Shown here one piece after another: positions 48,101 to 63,100 of a stretch of DNA of 64,000 nt. The stretch comes from Liolophura sinensis (lineage: Eukaryota; Mollusca; Polyplacophora; Chitonida; Chitonidae). Every line of letters begins with the position of its first letter. Position 1 is the first letter of the stretch. Under the pieces are notes generated by a model. It did no database searches. It saw only the letters and a list, made by a program, of their open reading frames with translations, and was not told the DNA's origin. The stretch covers positions 930,001-994,000 of the forward strand of contig NC_088301.1 in the NCBI RefSeq assembly GCF_032854445.1, written 5' to 3'. The translations under genes were made by a program, and so were the position numbers.

Positions 48101-51100
48101 TAGTGCATGGATCCAGTCCTGTTGTATTTCTCCTGGGGCTCTGTAGGGTTCCCATCGACGTATCCTTTGTTGTTGAAGCCATTCGCGCCTCCCTTCTCTA
48201 CGTGGTCCTGATTAAACAATAAAAAAACGATGATTTAATTGGTTCTGCTTCAACAACGACAAAGCCGGGATTTAATTGGCCCTGCTTAAAGAACGAGAAA
48301 GCAAGGATTTAACTAACCCTGCTTAAACAACGAGAAAGCTCGGATTGAACTTACCCTGCTTCAGCAACGAGAAAGCTGGGATTTAATTGGTCCTGCTTAA
48401 ACAACGAGAATGCCCTGATTTAAATGGCACTGCTTAAACAACGAGAAAGCCCGGATTTAATTGGCACTGCCTAAACAACGAGAAAGCCTAGATTTAAGCC
48501 CTGCTTAAAGAATGAGAAAACCGGGATTTAATTGGCACTGCTTCAACAACGAGAAAGCAAGGATTTAACTGACCCTACTTAAACAAAAAGAAAGTCGGGA
48601 TTTAATTGGCCCTGCTTCAACAACCAGAAGCCAGGATTTAATTGACCATGCTTAAACAATGAGAAAACCGGGATTTAAATGACCCTGCTTAATTAAAAAA
48701 CGAGAAAGCCAGGATTTAGTTGGTCCTGCTTAAACAACGAGAATGCCAGGATTTAATTGGCCCTACTTCAACAACGAGAAAGCCAGGATTTAATTGGCCC
48801 TGCTTCAACAACGAGAAAGCAAGGATTTAACTGACCCTGCTTAAGCAACGAGAAAACCGTGATTTAATTGGCCCTGTTTAAACAACGAGAAAGCCCGGAT
48901 TTAATTGACCCTGCTTAATTAAACAACGAGAAAGCCAGGATTTAATTGGCCCTGCTTAAACATCAAGAAAGCTCAGATTTAACTGACCCTGCTTAAACAA
49001 CGAGAAAGCCCGGATTTAATTGGCACTGCTTAAATAACGAGAAAGCCGGGATTTAATTGGCCCTGGTTAAACAACGAGAAAGGGACGATATAACTGGCAC
49101 TGCTTAAAGAATGAGAAAGCCGGGGTTTAATTGGTCCTGCTTAAAGAACGAGAAAGTCGGGATTTATCTGGCCCTGCTTAAACAACGAGAAAGCCACGAT
49201 ATAATTGACACTGCTTGAACAACGAGAAAAAAAGCGATAATTTAATTAGGTAAGTTGCAGACACCTAAGTTTCATTCCCATGAGAACAGCGATGCAAACT
49301 TCCTAACAAGACCCTCCAGGATGTCAACTTGTAAAGTTTTTTTAATGTTCATAGGACTTTATAGCCATTTTCAACATCTGCTATTTAAGACCAAGTTAAG
49401 TATTAACTCTGAAGAAGCGAGGCGCTCCCTTGGAAATATATGTGATATTGTTTAATGTTGCATATAGGCTGTCTTATCTATTTTCCATTGGTGACATAAG
49501 TGCGGTAAATATAGGTGTGATTGGTAGGCTAAACTATAAACGTTCCCCGTCACGCAGTGACGCAATAAAAGCTACCTCTTGCAAACAACTTGAGGATGTT
49601 CAATAGACCAAATGATAGGCCTGTGCCTGAACATCTGATGTTTCCTTCACTCTTTCGCGAAAACATTTTCTAACTAACCTGGTGTCCAACAGGCGCCTTG
49701 CCGGAGTTACCACATCCCCCGCCCGTTCGGAATTTCATGAAAGCCACAATGGCGGCTACAGCCACCGCAATGACAACAAGGGCGATGATGATGATGAGCG
49801 TCTCGTGCAAAGCTGATTGAAAGAAACAAAACGATGTGTCACTGATTTTACTGGTTATTTCTGTAAGGTGTCACACTGTCTTTTACTCGTGCAGTATTAT
49901 GATCTTGAGGAGGGTTTAATATGATTTAGCCTACGCCTAAGAATGTAGGCACAGTTTTGCTGGTGTGTGCTCGGGCGATGTCAGTTAAACTTGGTTCAAA
50001 ACCCTTAATTTTCTCAAAGCCGTGGGCTCACAAAATTAGAGTTTAGCAGTTGGTAATGTCTTTTCACGTTGTAAGGTGTCAAATAACAGTCAAATGATTG
50101 TGTACTACCAAGCTAGAATATCCCACGCATTCAGTGAAAAGTTCAGTTCAGAAACGTCATGGAAAGGATTGTTATTTTTAGCAAATTATTCCTCTTGAAC
50201 TTGAGAGATCTAGAAAAAGCTGCTTTATAAGCCTAATTCGGGGGTGGGGGTGGTGCAGTGTGGGGTGGGGGGTGGTGCAGTGTGGGGTGGGGGGTGGTGC
50301 AGTGTGGGGTGGGGGGTGGTGCAGTGTGGGGTGGTGAGAGTTGCACACATGTAGCCTATGGGTTAATTAGTTTGTTTGCTTTTGTGAAAACTTTATGGCT
50401 TGTTAAGATTTTCAATTCATGTATGTCGATTATCTGTACAGCTATAAGGATGCAATTAAAAGTTCGATTTATTAATATCAACAATAACAAAATTATTCAA
50501 CCAGAAACAACATCAAAACAAGCATACCTGGGTCAGGTGTTATACAGATGCGGTTGACACTTCGAGTTGGATCTCCGGCGTGCCGGATCGGATTTCCATT
50601 GCTATATTGTCCGATGCCAACAAACAAGTAAGGGCAGTCGTCATCCGTGAAGGTGAAGTCATTGCGGGAGTCCCCGGTGTTTTTCTGTCGGTTAAACTTG
50701 ATTACTAGCCTGTTGTCGTGGTATGTCACTGACGCTCCTCTTAAGTCTTGCTGAGAGTCCTCGCTAGGCGTGAAGTGACCACTGGCCCACCTGGAACACA
50801 GCATGATAACAAACACATTGACTCATTGATTTATTGATTTGCTGATTAGGGGTCAATAATTTACAGATCAGTCACACATAGAGACTTAAACTTGGATCTA
50901 ATACCCAGTTTACAAATCTTACTTGTTTGGTCTATAGTGCTTCGTAGGCTATATTTGTGGTTTGCCGTAATGTTCGGGTAGGCCTACTATTTGAGTCTTT
51001 TACACTGGTCATTTTCCTTTCAAATTACAACTAGGCCTAATTAAGCAGGGTTCAGTCAATTCTCCCTTCCGATTCGGGATCTAGCAAACACGATTCAGTC

Positions 51101-54100
51101 ACGTTCCCACTTCTCAACCGGGATCTATCAAACAAAGTTCAGTAACGTTTCCATTTCACAACCGGGATCTATCAAAAGGTTCAGTCAATTCCCACTTCCC
51201 AATCGGGATCTGTCAAAAGGTTCAGTCATGTTCCCACTTCATACATGAAATGTATCAAATAAGGTTCAGTTATTTTTCTACTTTCCACTCAGGATCTGTC
51301 AAACAAAGTTTGGTAACGTTCCCACTTCACACACGGGATCTATCAAACAAAGTTCTGTAACTTTCCCACTGTACACACAGGATCTCTCTAACAAAGTTCA
51401 GTAACGTTCCCACTTAACACATGGGATCTATCAAACAAAGTTCAGTAACGTTCCCACTTAACACATGAGATCTATCAAACAAAGTTCAGTAACGTTACCA
51501 CTTCACACACAGGATGTCTCTAACAAAGTTCAGTAACGTTACCACTTAACACACGGGATCTATCAAACAAAGTTCAGTAACGTTCCCACTTCACACACGG
51601 GATATTTCTAACAAAGTTCAGTAACGTTCCCACTTCACACACGGGATCTATCAAACAAAATTCAGTAACGTTCCCACTTCACACACGGGATCTCTCTAAC
51701 AAAGTTCAATAACGTTCCCACTCCACAACCGGGATCTATCAAATATGGTTAAGTCACGTTCAGCCATCTATTAAACAGATCATATGAAAACATATGTCAA
51801 CGTATGTCATGTTTTCATACTTTACAGTTGAAATATACACTGGTGTGCTCTCATGTTCTGATACTTTACAGCTGAAATCTATACTGGTGTGCTGTCATGT
51901 TTTCATACTTTACAGCTGAAATCTATACTGGTGTGCTCTCATGTTCTTATACTTTACAGCTGAAATATATACTGGTGTGCCCTCATGTTCTCATACTTTA
52001 CAGCTGAAATCTACACTGGTGTGCTCTCATGTTCTCATACTTTACAGCTGAAACATATACTGGTGTGCTCTCATGTTCTCATACTTTACAGCTGAAACAT
52101 ATACTGGTGTGCTGTCATGCTCTCATACTTTACAGCTGAAATATATACTGGTGTGCTCTCATGTTCTCATACTTTACAGCTGAAATATATACTGATGTGC
52201 TCTCATATTCTCATACTTTACAGCTGAAACATATACTGGTGTGTTCTCATGTTCTCATGAGGAGAAGGCCCCCAATGCATATCTTATTTAGGGCGCTCCA
52301 CTGACGAGGACAATCTTTCCATCAATACGCTCAGCTTACCTGTCGGTTACATCAAAGCCTCCTGAGGTCTTTGGCATCACCATTACCATATCAGAGTTGG
52401 ACTGAAGATAAAGAAAATAAGTCCTGTTTTAATACGTGTTCTTTGATGTTTCATCTGCATATATAATGATATTTACGGTTTATTCAACTGTATTGGACCT
52501 ACATCTGCAATGTTCTTGAAGGAGTGAACAAACTTAGTTACATAATTTTGATATTAAGGTCGAGAGAAATACACCTAAAATGCACATTACGATTATGTTG
52601 ACATTAGTTCACACTAGGTTTATTTAGTTTTGTTTTACATTGTACTACAATGTGATGACGGCGATCTTGTGGACGGGTGGAGAGAATAGGCCACGACCTG
52701 GAGGAAACCTCACGCTTAACCAGGTAAAGAAATATCCTAACTTAAGGCTAGCGATAGCAGGATTTGAACATGCGACGTCATTGGTCACGGTCTAATGGCT
52801 TAAAAACACATATACATTTGGCAGTGCCTATTTGCGTTAACATCTGGTCTTACCCTGTTCTATATCCCAGACTGCGTTAGCATCTGGTCTTACTCTGACT
52901 GTATATCCCAGATTGCGTTAGCTTCTGATCTTACTCTGACTGTATATCCCAGACTGCGTTAGCATCTGGTCTTACTCTGACTGTACATCACAGACTGCGT
53001 TAGCATCCGGTCTTACTCTGACTCTATATCCCAGACTGTGTTAGCATCTGGTCTTACTCTGACTGTATATCCCAGATTGCGTTAGCTTCTGGTCTTACCC
53101 TGGCTCTATATCCCAGACTGCGTTAGCATGTGGTCTCACCTTGACTCTATGCCCCAGACTGCGTTAGCATCTGGTCTTACCCTGATTCTATGCCCCAGAC
53201 TGGGTTAGCATCTGGTCTTACTTTGACTCTATATCCCAGACTGTGTTAGCATCTGGTTTTACTCTGACTCCATATCCCAGATTGCGTTAGCATCTGGTCT
53301 TACTCTACCTGTATATCCCAGATTGTGTTAGCTTCTGGTCTTACTCTGAATGTATGTCCCAGATGGCGTTAGCTTCTGGTCTTACCCTGACTGTATATCC
53401 CAGACTGCGTTAACATCTGGTTTTACTCTGACTGTATATCCCAGACTGCGTTAGCATCTGGTCTTACCCTGACTCTATATCCCAGATTGCGTTAGCATCT
53501 GATCTTACTCTGACTCTACATCCCAGAGTGCATTAGCATCTGGTCTTCCTCTGATTGTATATCCCAGACTGCGTTAGCATCTGGTCTTACTCTATATCCC
53601 AGACTGCGTTAGCTTCTGGTCTTACCCTGACTGTATATTCCAGATTGCGTTAGCTTCTGGTCTTATTCTGACTGTATATCCCAGATTGCGTTAGCTTCTG
53701 GTCTTAGTCTGACTGTATATCCCAGGCTGCCTTAGCATCTGGTCTTACCCTGACTGTATATCGCAGAGTGCGTTAGCATGTGGTCTTACCCTGACTCTAT
53801 GCCCCAGACTGCGTTAGCTTCTGGTCTTAGTCTGACTGTATATCCCAGGCTGCCTTAGCATCTGGTCTCACCCTGACTCTACATCCCACAGTGCGTTAGC
53901 ATGTGGTCTTACCCTGATTCTATGCCCCAGACTGCGTAAGCATCTGGTCTTACACTGACTCTATATCCCAGACTGCATTAGCATCTGGTCTTAGTCTGAC
54001 TGTATATCTCAGACTGCGTTAGCATGTGGTCTTACCCTGACTGTATATCCCAGACTGCATTAGCATCTGATCTCACCCTGACTCTACATCCCAAAGTGCG

Positions 54101-57100
54101 TTAGCATATGGTCTTACCCTGACTCTATGCCCCAGACTGCGTTAGCGTCTGGTCTTACCCTGACTGTATATCCCAGACTGCGTTAGCTTCTGGTCTTACC
54201 CTGACTGTATATCCTAGACTGCGTTAGCTTGTGGTCACACCTTGACTCTACATCCCAGACTGCATTAGCATCTGGTCTCACCCTGACTCTATATCCCAGA
54301 CTGCGTTAGCATCTGGTCTTACCCTGACACTATATCCCAGACTGCGTTAGCTTCTGATCTTACCCTGGCTCTATATCCCAGACTGCGTTAGCATGTGGTC
54401 TCACCATAACTCTACATCCCAGACTGCATTAGCATCTGGTCTTACTCTGACTCTATGCCCCAGACTGTGTTAGCATCTGGTCTTACTCTGACTCTATCTC
54501 CCAGACTGTGTTAGCATCTGGTCTTACTCTGACTCTATATCCCAGATTGCGTTAGCTTCTGGTCTTACCCTGGCTCTATATCCCAGACTGCGTTAGCTTT
54601 TGGACTTACCCTGACTGTATATCCCAGATTGCGTTTGCTTCTGGTCTTACTCTGACTGTATATCCCAGATTGCGTTAGCTTCTGGTCTCACCCTGACTGT
54701 ATATACCAGAATGCGTTAGCTTCTGGTCTTAGTCTGACTGTATATCCCAGGTTGCCTTAGCATCTGGTCTTACCCTAACTGTATATCGCAGACTGCGTTA
54801 GCATCTGGTCTCACCCTGACTCTACATCCCAGAGTGCGTTAGCATGTGGTCTTACCCTGACTCTATGCTCCAGACTGCGTTAGAATCTGGTCTTACTCTG
54901 ACTCTATATCCCAGACTGCATTAGCATATGGTCTCACCCTGACTCTACATCCCAGAGTGCGTTAGCATATGGTCTTACCCTGACTCTATGTCCCAGACTG
55001 CGTTAGCTTCTGGTCTTACCCTGACTCTATATCCCAGATTGCGTTAGCATGTGGTCTTACCCTGACTCTATATCCCAGACTCCGTTAACATCTGGTCTTA
55101 CCTTGACTCTATATCCCAGACTGCGTTAGCATCTGGTCTTACTCTGAGTGTTTATCCCAGACTGCGTTAGCATCTGGTCTCACCCTGACTCTACATTCCA
55201 GAGTGCGTTAGTATCTGGTCTTACCCTGACTCTATGCCCTAGAGTGCGTTAGAATCTGGCCTTACTCTGACTCTATGCCCCAGACTGCCTTAGCATCTGA
55301 TCTTACTCTGACTCTATATCCCAGACTGCGTTAGCTTCTGCTCTTACCCTGACTGTATATCCCAGACTGCGTTAGCATGAGGTCTCACCTTGACTCTACA
55401 TCCCACACTGCATTAGCATCTGGTCTCACCCTGACTCTATATCCCAGACTGCGTTAGCATCTGGTCTTACCTAAACTCTATATCCCAGACTGCGTTAGCT
55501 TCTGGTCTTACCCTGGCTCTAAATCCTAGACTGTGTAAGCATGTGGTCTAACCTTGACTCTACATCCCAGACTCCACTAGCATCTGGTCTTACCCTGGCT
55601 CTATATCCCAGACTGCGTTAGCTTCTGGTCTTACCCTGACTTATATCCCAGACTGCGTTAGCATGTGGTCTCACCTTGACTCTACATCCCAGACTGCATT
55701 AGCATCTGGTCTTACTCTGACTCTATGCCCCAGACTGCGTTAGAATTTGGTCTTACTCTGACTCTACATCCCAGATTGCGTTAGCTTCTGGTCTTACCCT
55801 GGCTCTATATCCCAGACTGCGTTAGCTTCTGGTCTTACCCTGACTGTATATCCCATACTGCGTTAGCATGTGGTCTCACCTTGACTCTACATCCCAGACT
55901 GCATTAGCATCTGGTCTCACCCTGACTCTATATCCCAGACTGCGTTAGCATCTGGTTTTACTCTGACTGTATATCCCAGACTGCATTAGCATTTGGTCTT
56001 AACCTGACTGTACATCACAGACTGCGTTAGCATCTGGTCTTACTCTGACTCTATATCCCAGACTGTGTTAGCATCTGGTCTTACTCTGACTGTATATCCC
56101 AGATTGCGTTAGCTTCTGGTCTTACCCTGGCTCTATATCCCTGACTGCGTTAGCATGTGGTCTCACCTTGACTCTATGCCCCAGACTGCGTTAGCATCTG
56201 GTCTTACCCTGACTCTATATCCCAGACTGCGTTAGCATCTGGTCTTACTCTGAATCTATATCCCAGACTGCGTTAGCATCTGGTCTTACCCTGGCTCAAT
56301 ATCCCAGACTGCATTAGCACGTAATCTCACCTTGACTCTATATCCCAGAGTGCGTTAGCATATGGTCTTACCCTGACACTATGTCCCAGACCGCGTTAGC
56401 ATCTGGTCTTACCTTGACTCTATATCCCAGACTGCGTTAGCATCTGGTCTTACTCTGAGTGTTTATCCCAGACTGTGTTAGCATCTGGTCTCACCCTGAC
56501 TCTACATTCCAGAGTGCGTTAGCATATGGTCTTACCCTGACTCTATGCCCCAGAGTGCGTTAGCATCTGGTCTTACCCTGGCCCTATGCCCCAGACTGCG
56601 TTAGCATCTGGTCTTACTCTGACTCTATATCCCAGACTGTGTTAGCTTCTGGTCTTACCCTGACTGTATATCCCAGACTGCGTTAACATGGGGTCTCACC
56701 TTGACTCTGCATTCCAGACTGCATTAGCATCTGGTCTCACTCTAATTCTATATCCCAGACTGCGTTAGCATCTGATCTCACCCTGACTCTACATCCCAGA
56801 GTGCGTTAGCATATGGTCTTAACATGATTCTATGCCGCAGAGTGCGTTAGCATCTGGTCTTACCCTGACTGTATATCCCAGACTGCGTTAGCATCTGGTC
56901 TTACCCTGACTCTATATACCAGACTCGTTAGCATCTGGTCTTACTCTGACTGTTTATCTCAGACTGCGTTAGCGTCTGGTCTTACCCTGACTGTATATCC
57001 CAGACTGCATTAGCATATGGTCTCACCCTTACTCTACATCCCAGAGTGCGTTAGCATAAGGCTTTACACTGTCTCTATGTCCCAGACTGCGTTAGCTTCT

Positions 57101-60100
57101 GGTCTTACCCTGACTCTATATCCCAGATTGCGTTAGCATCTGGTCTCACCCTGACTCTATATCCCAGACTGCGTTAGCATCTGGTCTTACCTTGACTCTA
57201 TATCCCAGACTGCGTTAGCATCTGGTCTTACTCTGACTGTTTATCCCAGACTGCGTTAGCACCTGGTCTCACCCTGACTCTACATTCCAGAGTGCGTTAG
57301 CATATGGTCTTACCCTGACTCTATGACCCAGAGTGCGTTAGAATCTGGTCTTACTCTGACTATATATCCCAGACTGCGTTAGCTTCTGGTCTTACCCTGA
57401 CTGTATATCCCAGACTGCATTAGCATGTGGTCTCACCTTGACTCTACATCCAGACTGCATTAGCATCTGGTCTCACCCTGACTCTATATCCCAGACTGCG
57501 TTAGCATCTGGTCTTCCCCTGACTCTATATCCCAGACTGCGTTAGATTCTGGTCTTACCCTGACTTATATCCCAGACTGCGTTAGCATGTGGTCTCACCT
57601 TGACTCTACATCCCAGACTGCCTTAGCATCTGGTCTCACCCTGACTCTATATCCCAGACTGCGTTAGCATCTGGTCTTACCCTGACTGTATATCCCAGAC
57701 TACGTTAGCATTTGGTCTTAACCCAGACTGTGTTAGCATCTGGTCTTACCCTGACTGTATATTCCAGATTGCGTTAGCTTCTGGTCTTACCCTCACTCTA
57801 TATCCCAGACTGCGTTATCATCTGTTCTTACCCTGACTGTATATCCCAGAATGCGTTAGCATTTGGTCTTAACCGGACTGTACATCACAGACTGCGTTAG
57901 CATCTGGTCTTACTCTGACTCTATATCCCAGACTGTGTTAGCATCTGGTCTTACTCTGACTGTATATTCTAGATTGCGTTAGCTTCTAGTCTTACCCTGG
58001 CTCTATATCCCAGACTGCGTTAGCATGTGGTCTCACCTTGACTCTTTGCCCCAGACTGCGTTAGCATCTGGTCTTACCCTGACTCTATGCCCCAGACTGC
58101 GTTAGCATATGATCTTACTCTGACTGTATATCCCAGACTGTGTTAGCATCTGGTTTTACTCTGACTCTATATCCCAGACTGCGTTAGCATCTGGTCTTAT
58201 TCTGACTGTATATCCCAGATTGTGTTAGCTTCTGGTCTTACTCTGACTGTATATCCCAGATTGCGTTAGCATATGGTCTTACCCTGGCTCTATAACCCAG
58301 ATTGCGTTACCATCTGGTCTTACTCTGACTCTACATCCCAGAGTGCATTAGCATATGTTCTTACTCTGACTGTATATCCCAGACTGCGTTAGTATCTGGT
58401 CTTACCCTTATTCTATATCCCAGACTGCGTTAGCATCTGGTCTTACTCTGACTCTACATCCCAGAGTGCGTTAGCATATGGTCTTACTTTGACTGTATAT
58501 CCCAGATTGCGTTAGCATCTGGTCTTACTTTGACTGTATATCACAGATTGCGTTAGCTTCTGGTCTTACTCTGACTGTATATCCCAGATTGTGTTAGCTT
58601 CTGGTCTTACTCGGACTGTGTATCCCAGATTGCGTTAGCTTCTGGTCTTACCCTGACTGTATATCTTAGACTGCGTTAGCATGTGGTCTTACCCTGACTG
58701 TATATCCCAGACTGCATTAACATCTGATCTCACCCTGACTCTACATCCCAAAGTGTGTTAGCATATGGTCTTACCTTGACTCTATGCCCCAGACTGCGTT
58801 AGCATCTGGTCTTACCATTATTCTATATCCCAGACTGCGTTAGCATATGGTCTTACCCTGACTCTATGCCCCAGAGTGCGTTAGCATCTGGTCTTACCCT
58901 GACTGTATATCCCAGACTGCGTTTAGCATATGGTCTTACCCTGACTCTATATCCCAGACTCGTTAGCATCTGGTCTTAGTCTGACTTGTATATCTCCGAC
59001 TGCGCTACCATGTGGTCTAACCCTGACTGTATATCCCAGACTGCATTAACATCTGATCTCTCCCTGACTCTATATCCCAAAGTGCGTTAGCATATGGTCT
59101 TACCCTGACTGTATATCCCAGACTCGTTAGCATCTGGTCAAACTCTGACTGTATATCTCAGACTGCGTTAGCATGTGGTCTTACCCTGACTCTATATCCC
59201 AGACTGCATTAACATCTGATCTCACCCTGACTCTACATCCCAAAATATCCCAGACTCGTTAGCATCTGGTGTTACTCTGACTGTATATCTCAGACTGCGT
59301 TAGCGTCTGGTCTTACCCTGACTCTATATCCCAGACTGCGTTAGCATCTGGTCTAACCTTGACTCTACATCCCATAGTGCGTTAGCATATGGTCTTACCC
59401 TGACTCTACATCCCAGAGTGCGTTAGCATGTGGCTCTACTCTGACTCTATGCCCCAGACTGCGTGAGCATCTGGTCTTACTCTGACTCTATATGCCAGAC
59501 TGCATTAGCATCTGGTCTTAGTCTGACTGTATATCTTAGGACTGCGTTAGCATGTGGTCTTACCCTGACTGTGTATCCCAGACTGCATTAACATCTGATC
59601 TCACCCTGACTCTACATCCCAAAGTGCTTTAGCATATGGTCTTACCCTGACTCTATGCCCCAGACTGCGTTAGCATCTGGGTCTTACCCTGATTCTATAT
59701 CCCAGACTGCGTTAGCATCTGGTCTTACCCTGACTCTTCATCCCAGAGTGCGTTAGCATATGGTCTTACCCTGACTCTATGCCCCAGAGTGCGTTAGCAT
59801 CTGGTCTTACCCTGATTGTATATCCTAGACTGCGTTAGAATCTGGTCTTACCCTGACTGTATATCCCAGACTGCGTTAGCATCTGGTCTCACCTAGACTC
59901 TACATCCCAGAGTGCGTTAGCATATGGTCTCACCCTGACTCTATGTCCCAGATTGCGTTAGCACCTGGTCTTACCCTGACTCTATATCCCAGACTGCGTT
60001 AGCTTCTGGTCTTACCCTGACTATATCCCAGACTGCGTTAGCATCTGGTCTTACCTTGACTCTATATCCAAGACCGCGTTAGCATCTGGTCTTACTTTGA

Positions 60101-63100
60101 CTGTTTATCCCAGACTGCGTTAGCATGTGGTTTTTACCCTGACTCTATATCCCAGACTGCATTAACATCTGATCTCACCCTGACTCTACATCCCAAAATA
60201 TCCCAGACTCGTTAGCATCTGGTGTTACTCTGACTGTATATCTCAGACTGCGTTAGCGTCTGGTCTTACCCTGACTCTATATCCCAGACTGCGTTAGCAT
60301 CTGGTCTAACCTTGACTCTACATCCCATAGTGCGTTAGCATATGGTCTTACCCTGACTCTACATCCCAGAGTGCGTTAGCATGTGGCTCTACTCTGACTC
60401 TATGCCCCAGACTGCGTGAGCATCTGGTCTTACTCTGACTCTATATGCCAGACTGCATTAGCATCTGGTCTTAGTCTGACTGTATATCTTAGACTGCGTT
60501 AGCATGTGGTCTTACCCTGACTGTGTATCCCAGACTGCATTAACATCTGATCTCACCCTGACTCTACATCCCAAAGTGCTTTAGCATATGGACTTACCCT
60601 GACTCTATGCCCCAGACTGCGTTAGCATCTGGTCTTACCCTGATTCTATATCCCAGACTGCGTTAGCATCTGGTCTTACCCTGACTCTTCATCCCAGAGT
60701 GCGTTAGCATATGGTCTTACCCTGATTGTATATCCTAGACTGCGTTAGCATCTGGTCTTACCCTGACTGTATATCCCAGACTGCGTTAGCATCTGGTCTT
60801 ACCCTGACTGTATATCCCAGACTGCATTAACATCTGATCTCACCCTGACTCTACATCCCAAAGTGCGTTAGCATATGGTCTTACCCTGACTCTATGCCCC
60901 AGAGTGCGTTAGCATCTGGTCTTACCCTGACTGTATATCCCAGACTGCGTTAGCATCTGGTCTTACCCTGACTCTATATCCCAGACTCGTTAGCATCTGG
61001 TCTTAGTCTGACTGTATATCTCCGACTGCGCTAGCATGTGGTGTTACCCTGACTGTATATCCCAGACTGCATTAACATCTGATCTCACCCTGACTCTACA
61101 TCCCAAAGTGCGTTAGCATATGGTCTTACCCTGACTGTATATCCCAGACTGCATTAACATCTGATCTCACCCTGATTCTACATCCCAAAGTGCGTTAGCA
61201 TATGGTCTTACCCTGACTCTATATCCCAGACTCGTTAGCGTCTGGTCTTACTCTGACTGTATATCTCAGACTGCGTTAGCATGTGGTTTTACCCTCACTG
61301 TATATCCCAGACTGCATTAACATCTGATCTCACCCTGACTACATCCCAAAATATCCCAGACTCGTTAGCATCTGGTGTTACTCTGACTGTATATCTCAGA
61401 CTGGGTTAGCGTCTGGTCTTACCCTGACTGTATATCCCAGACTGCGTTAGCATCTGGTCTAACCTTGACTCTACATCCCATAGTGCGTTAGCATATGGTC
61501 TTACCCTGACTCTACATCCCAGAGTGCGTTAGCATGTGGCTCTACTCTGATTCTATGCCCCAGACTGCGTGAGCATCTGGTCTTACTCTGACTCTATATG
61601 CCAGACTGCATTAGCATCTGGTCTTAGTCTGACTGTATATCTCAGACTGCGTTAGCATGTGGTCTTACCCTGACTGTGTATCCCAGACTGCATTAACATC
61701 TGATCTCACCCTGACTCTACATCCCAAAGTGCTTTAGCATATGGTCTTACCCTGACTCTATGCCCCAGACTGCGTTAGCATCTGGTCTTACCCTGATTCT
61801 ATATCCCAGATTGCGTTAGTTTCTGGTCTTAACCTGGCTCTATATCCCAGACTGCGTTAGCATGTGGTCTCATCTTGACTCTATGCCCCAGACTGCGTTA
61901 GCATCTGGTCTTACCCTGACTCTATGCCCCAGACTGCGTTAGCATCTGGTCTTACTCTGACTCTATATCCCAGACTGCGTTAGCATCTGGTCTTACCCTG
62001 GCTCAATATCCCAGACTGCATTAGCACGTGGTCTCACCTTGACTCTATATCCCAGAATGTGTTAGTATCTGGTCTTACTCTGACTCTATGCCCCAGACTG
62101 CGTTAGTATCTGGTCTTACTCTGACTCTATGCCCCAGACTGCGTTAGCATCTGATCTTACTCTGACTCTATATCCCAGACTGCGTTAGCATCTGGTCTCA
62201 CCTTGACTGTATATTCCAGACTGCGTTAGCATGTGGTCTCACCTTGACTGTATATCCTAGAATGTGTTAGTATCTGGTCTCACCTGGACTGTATATCCTA
62301 GAATGTGTTAGCATATGGTCTTACCCTGACTGCGTTAGTATCTAAACGTAAGCTCAAGTTGTATATACCTTACTCTTTGTTGATTTTTTTGGCGCTCGGG
62401 TATGTTCTAATACAACAGAAGGATGAGGCTAAATAAGGCGTACGCTCAGATCCGCTACAAACACCACAGTTTCACTTACCATACTTTTATCATCAGAAAA
62501 GCCGACGGCAAACCAGCGCTGTGGGGCGTTTACAATCGTCATACTCAGCTCGAAATCCACCTCCTCTGTCTTCATGTAGACGGTCCAGTCGAGGGAGAAG
62601 TCTACCTGTGCTCCGTTTATGTCACGCACCTGACTCTGCCATATGGACGTCACCGTGTCTTCAGGACCTGCGAAGTCCACAGTCCAAAAAAAAAAAACGT
62701 ATTGTATTCCATCAGAGCTCTGGTAGGCCCACTGAGCCCTATAAGGTGACACTTTCTTTTCTTAAATTTAGCTTTGCGTGCTCTTTTAAAAGATTTTCAC
62801 ACATAAAAAAATTACCTCATATAACGCAAGGTGACATCTTAATCCCCCACCGTAAGTCTAGAACTATACATATATACACACAGATATCGAACATAAAAAA
62901 GTCCCGTCCGAGACCGGGATAGAGCCAAGATCCCGTGTCCGAGTAATTGATAGAGATCGCTCAAAGCCGCACGCCCACAAGCCGGCTGTTCATACCTCTG
63001 AAGAAGTTGAGATAGCCAAATCCGCGCTGCGGTCTATCCCCGTGGTATTTGAGCTCGTCTTTACGGTAGAAATTCGGGTCGCTATGGTTTCCGTTCTCAA

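Noticed and set aside
50240-50335. Gly/Trp-rich short peptide from a G-rich run
   Set aside because: A simple 22-bp repeat inside an intron explains it.
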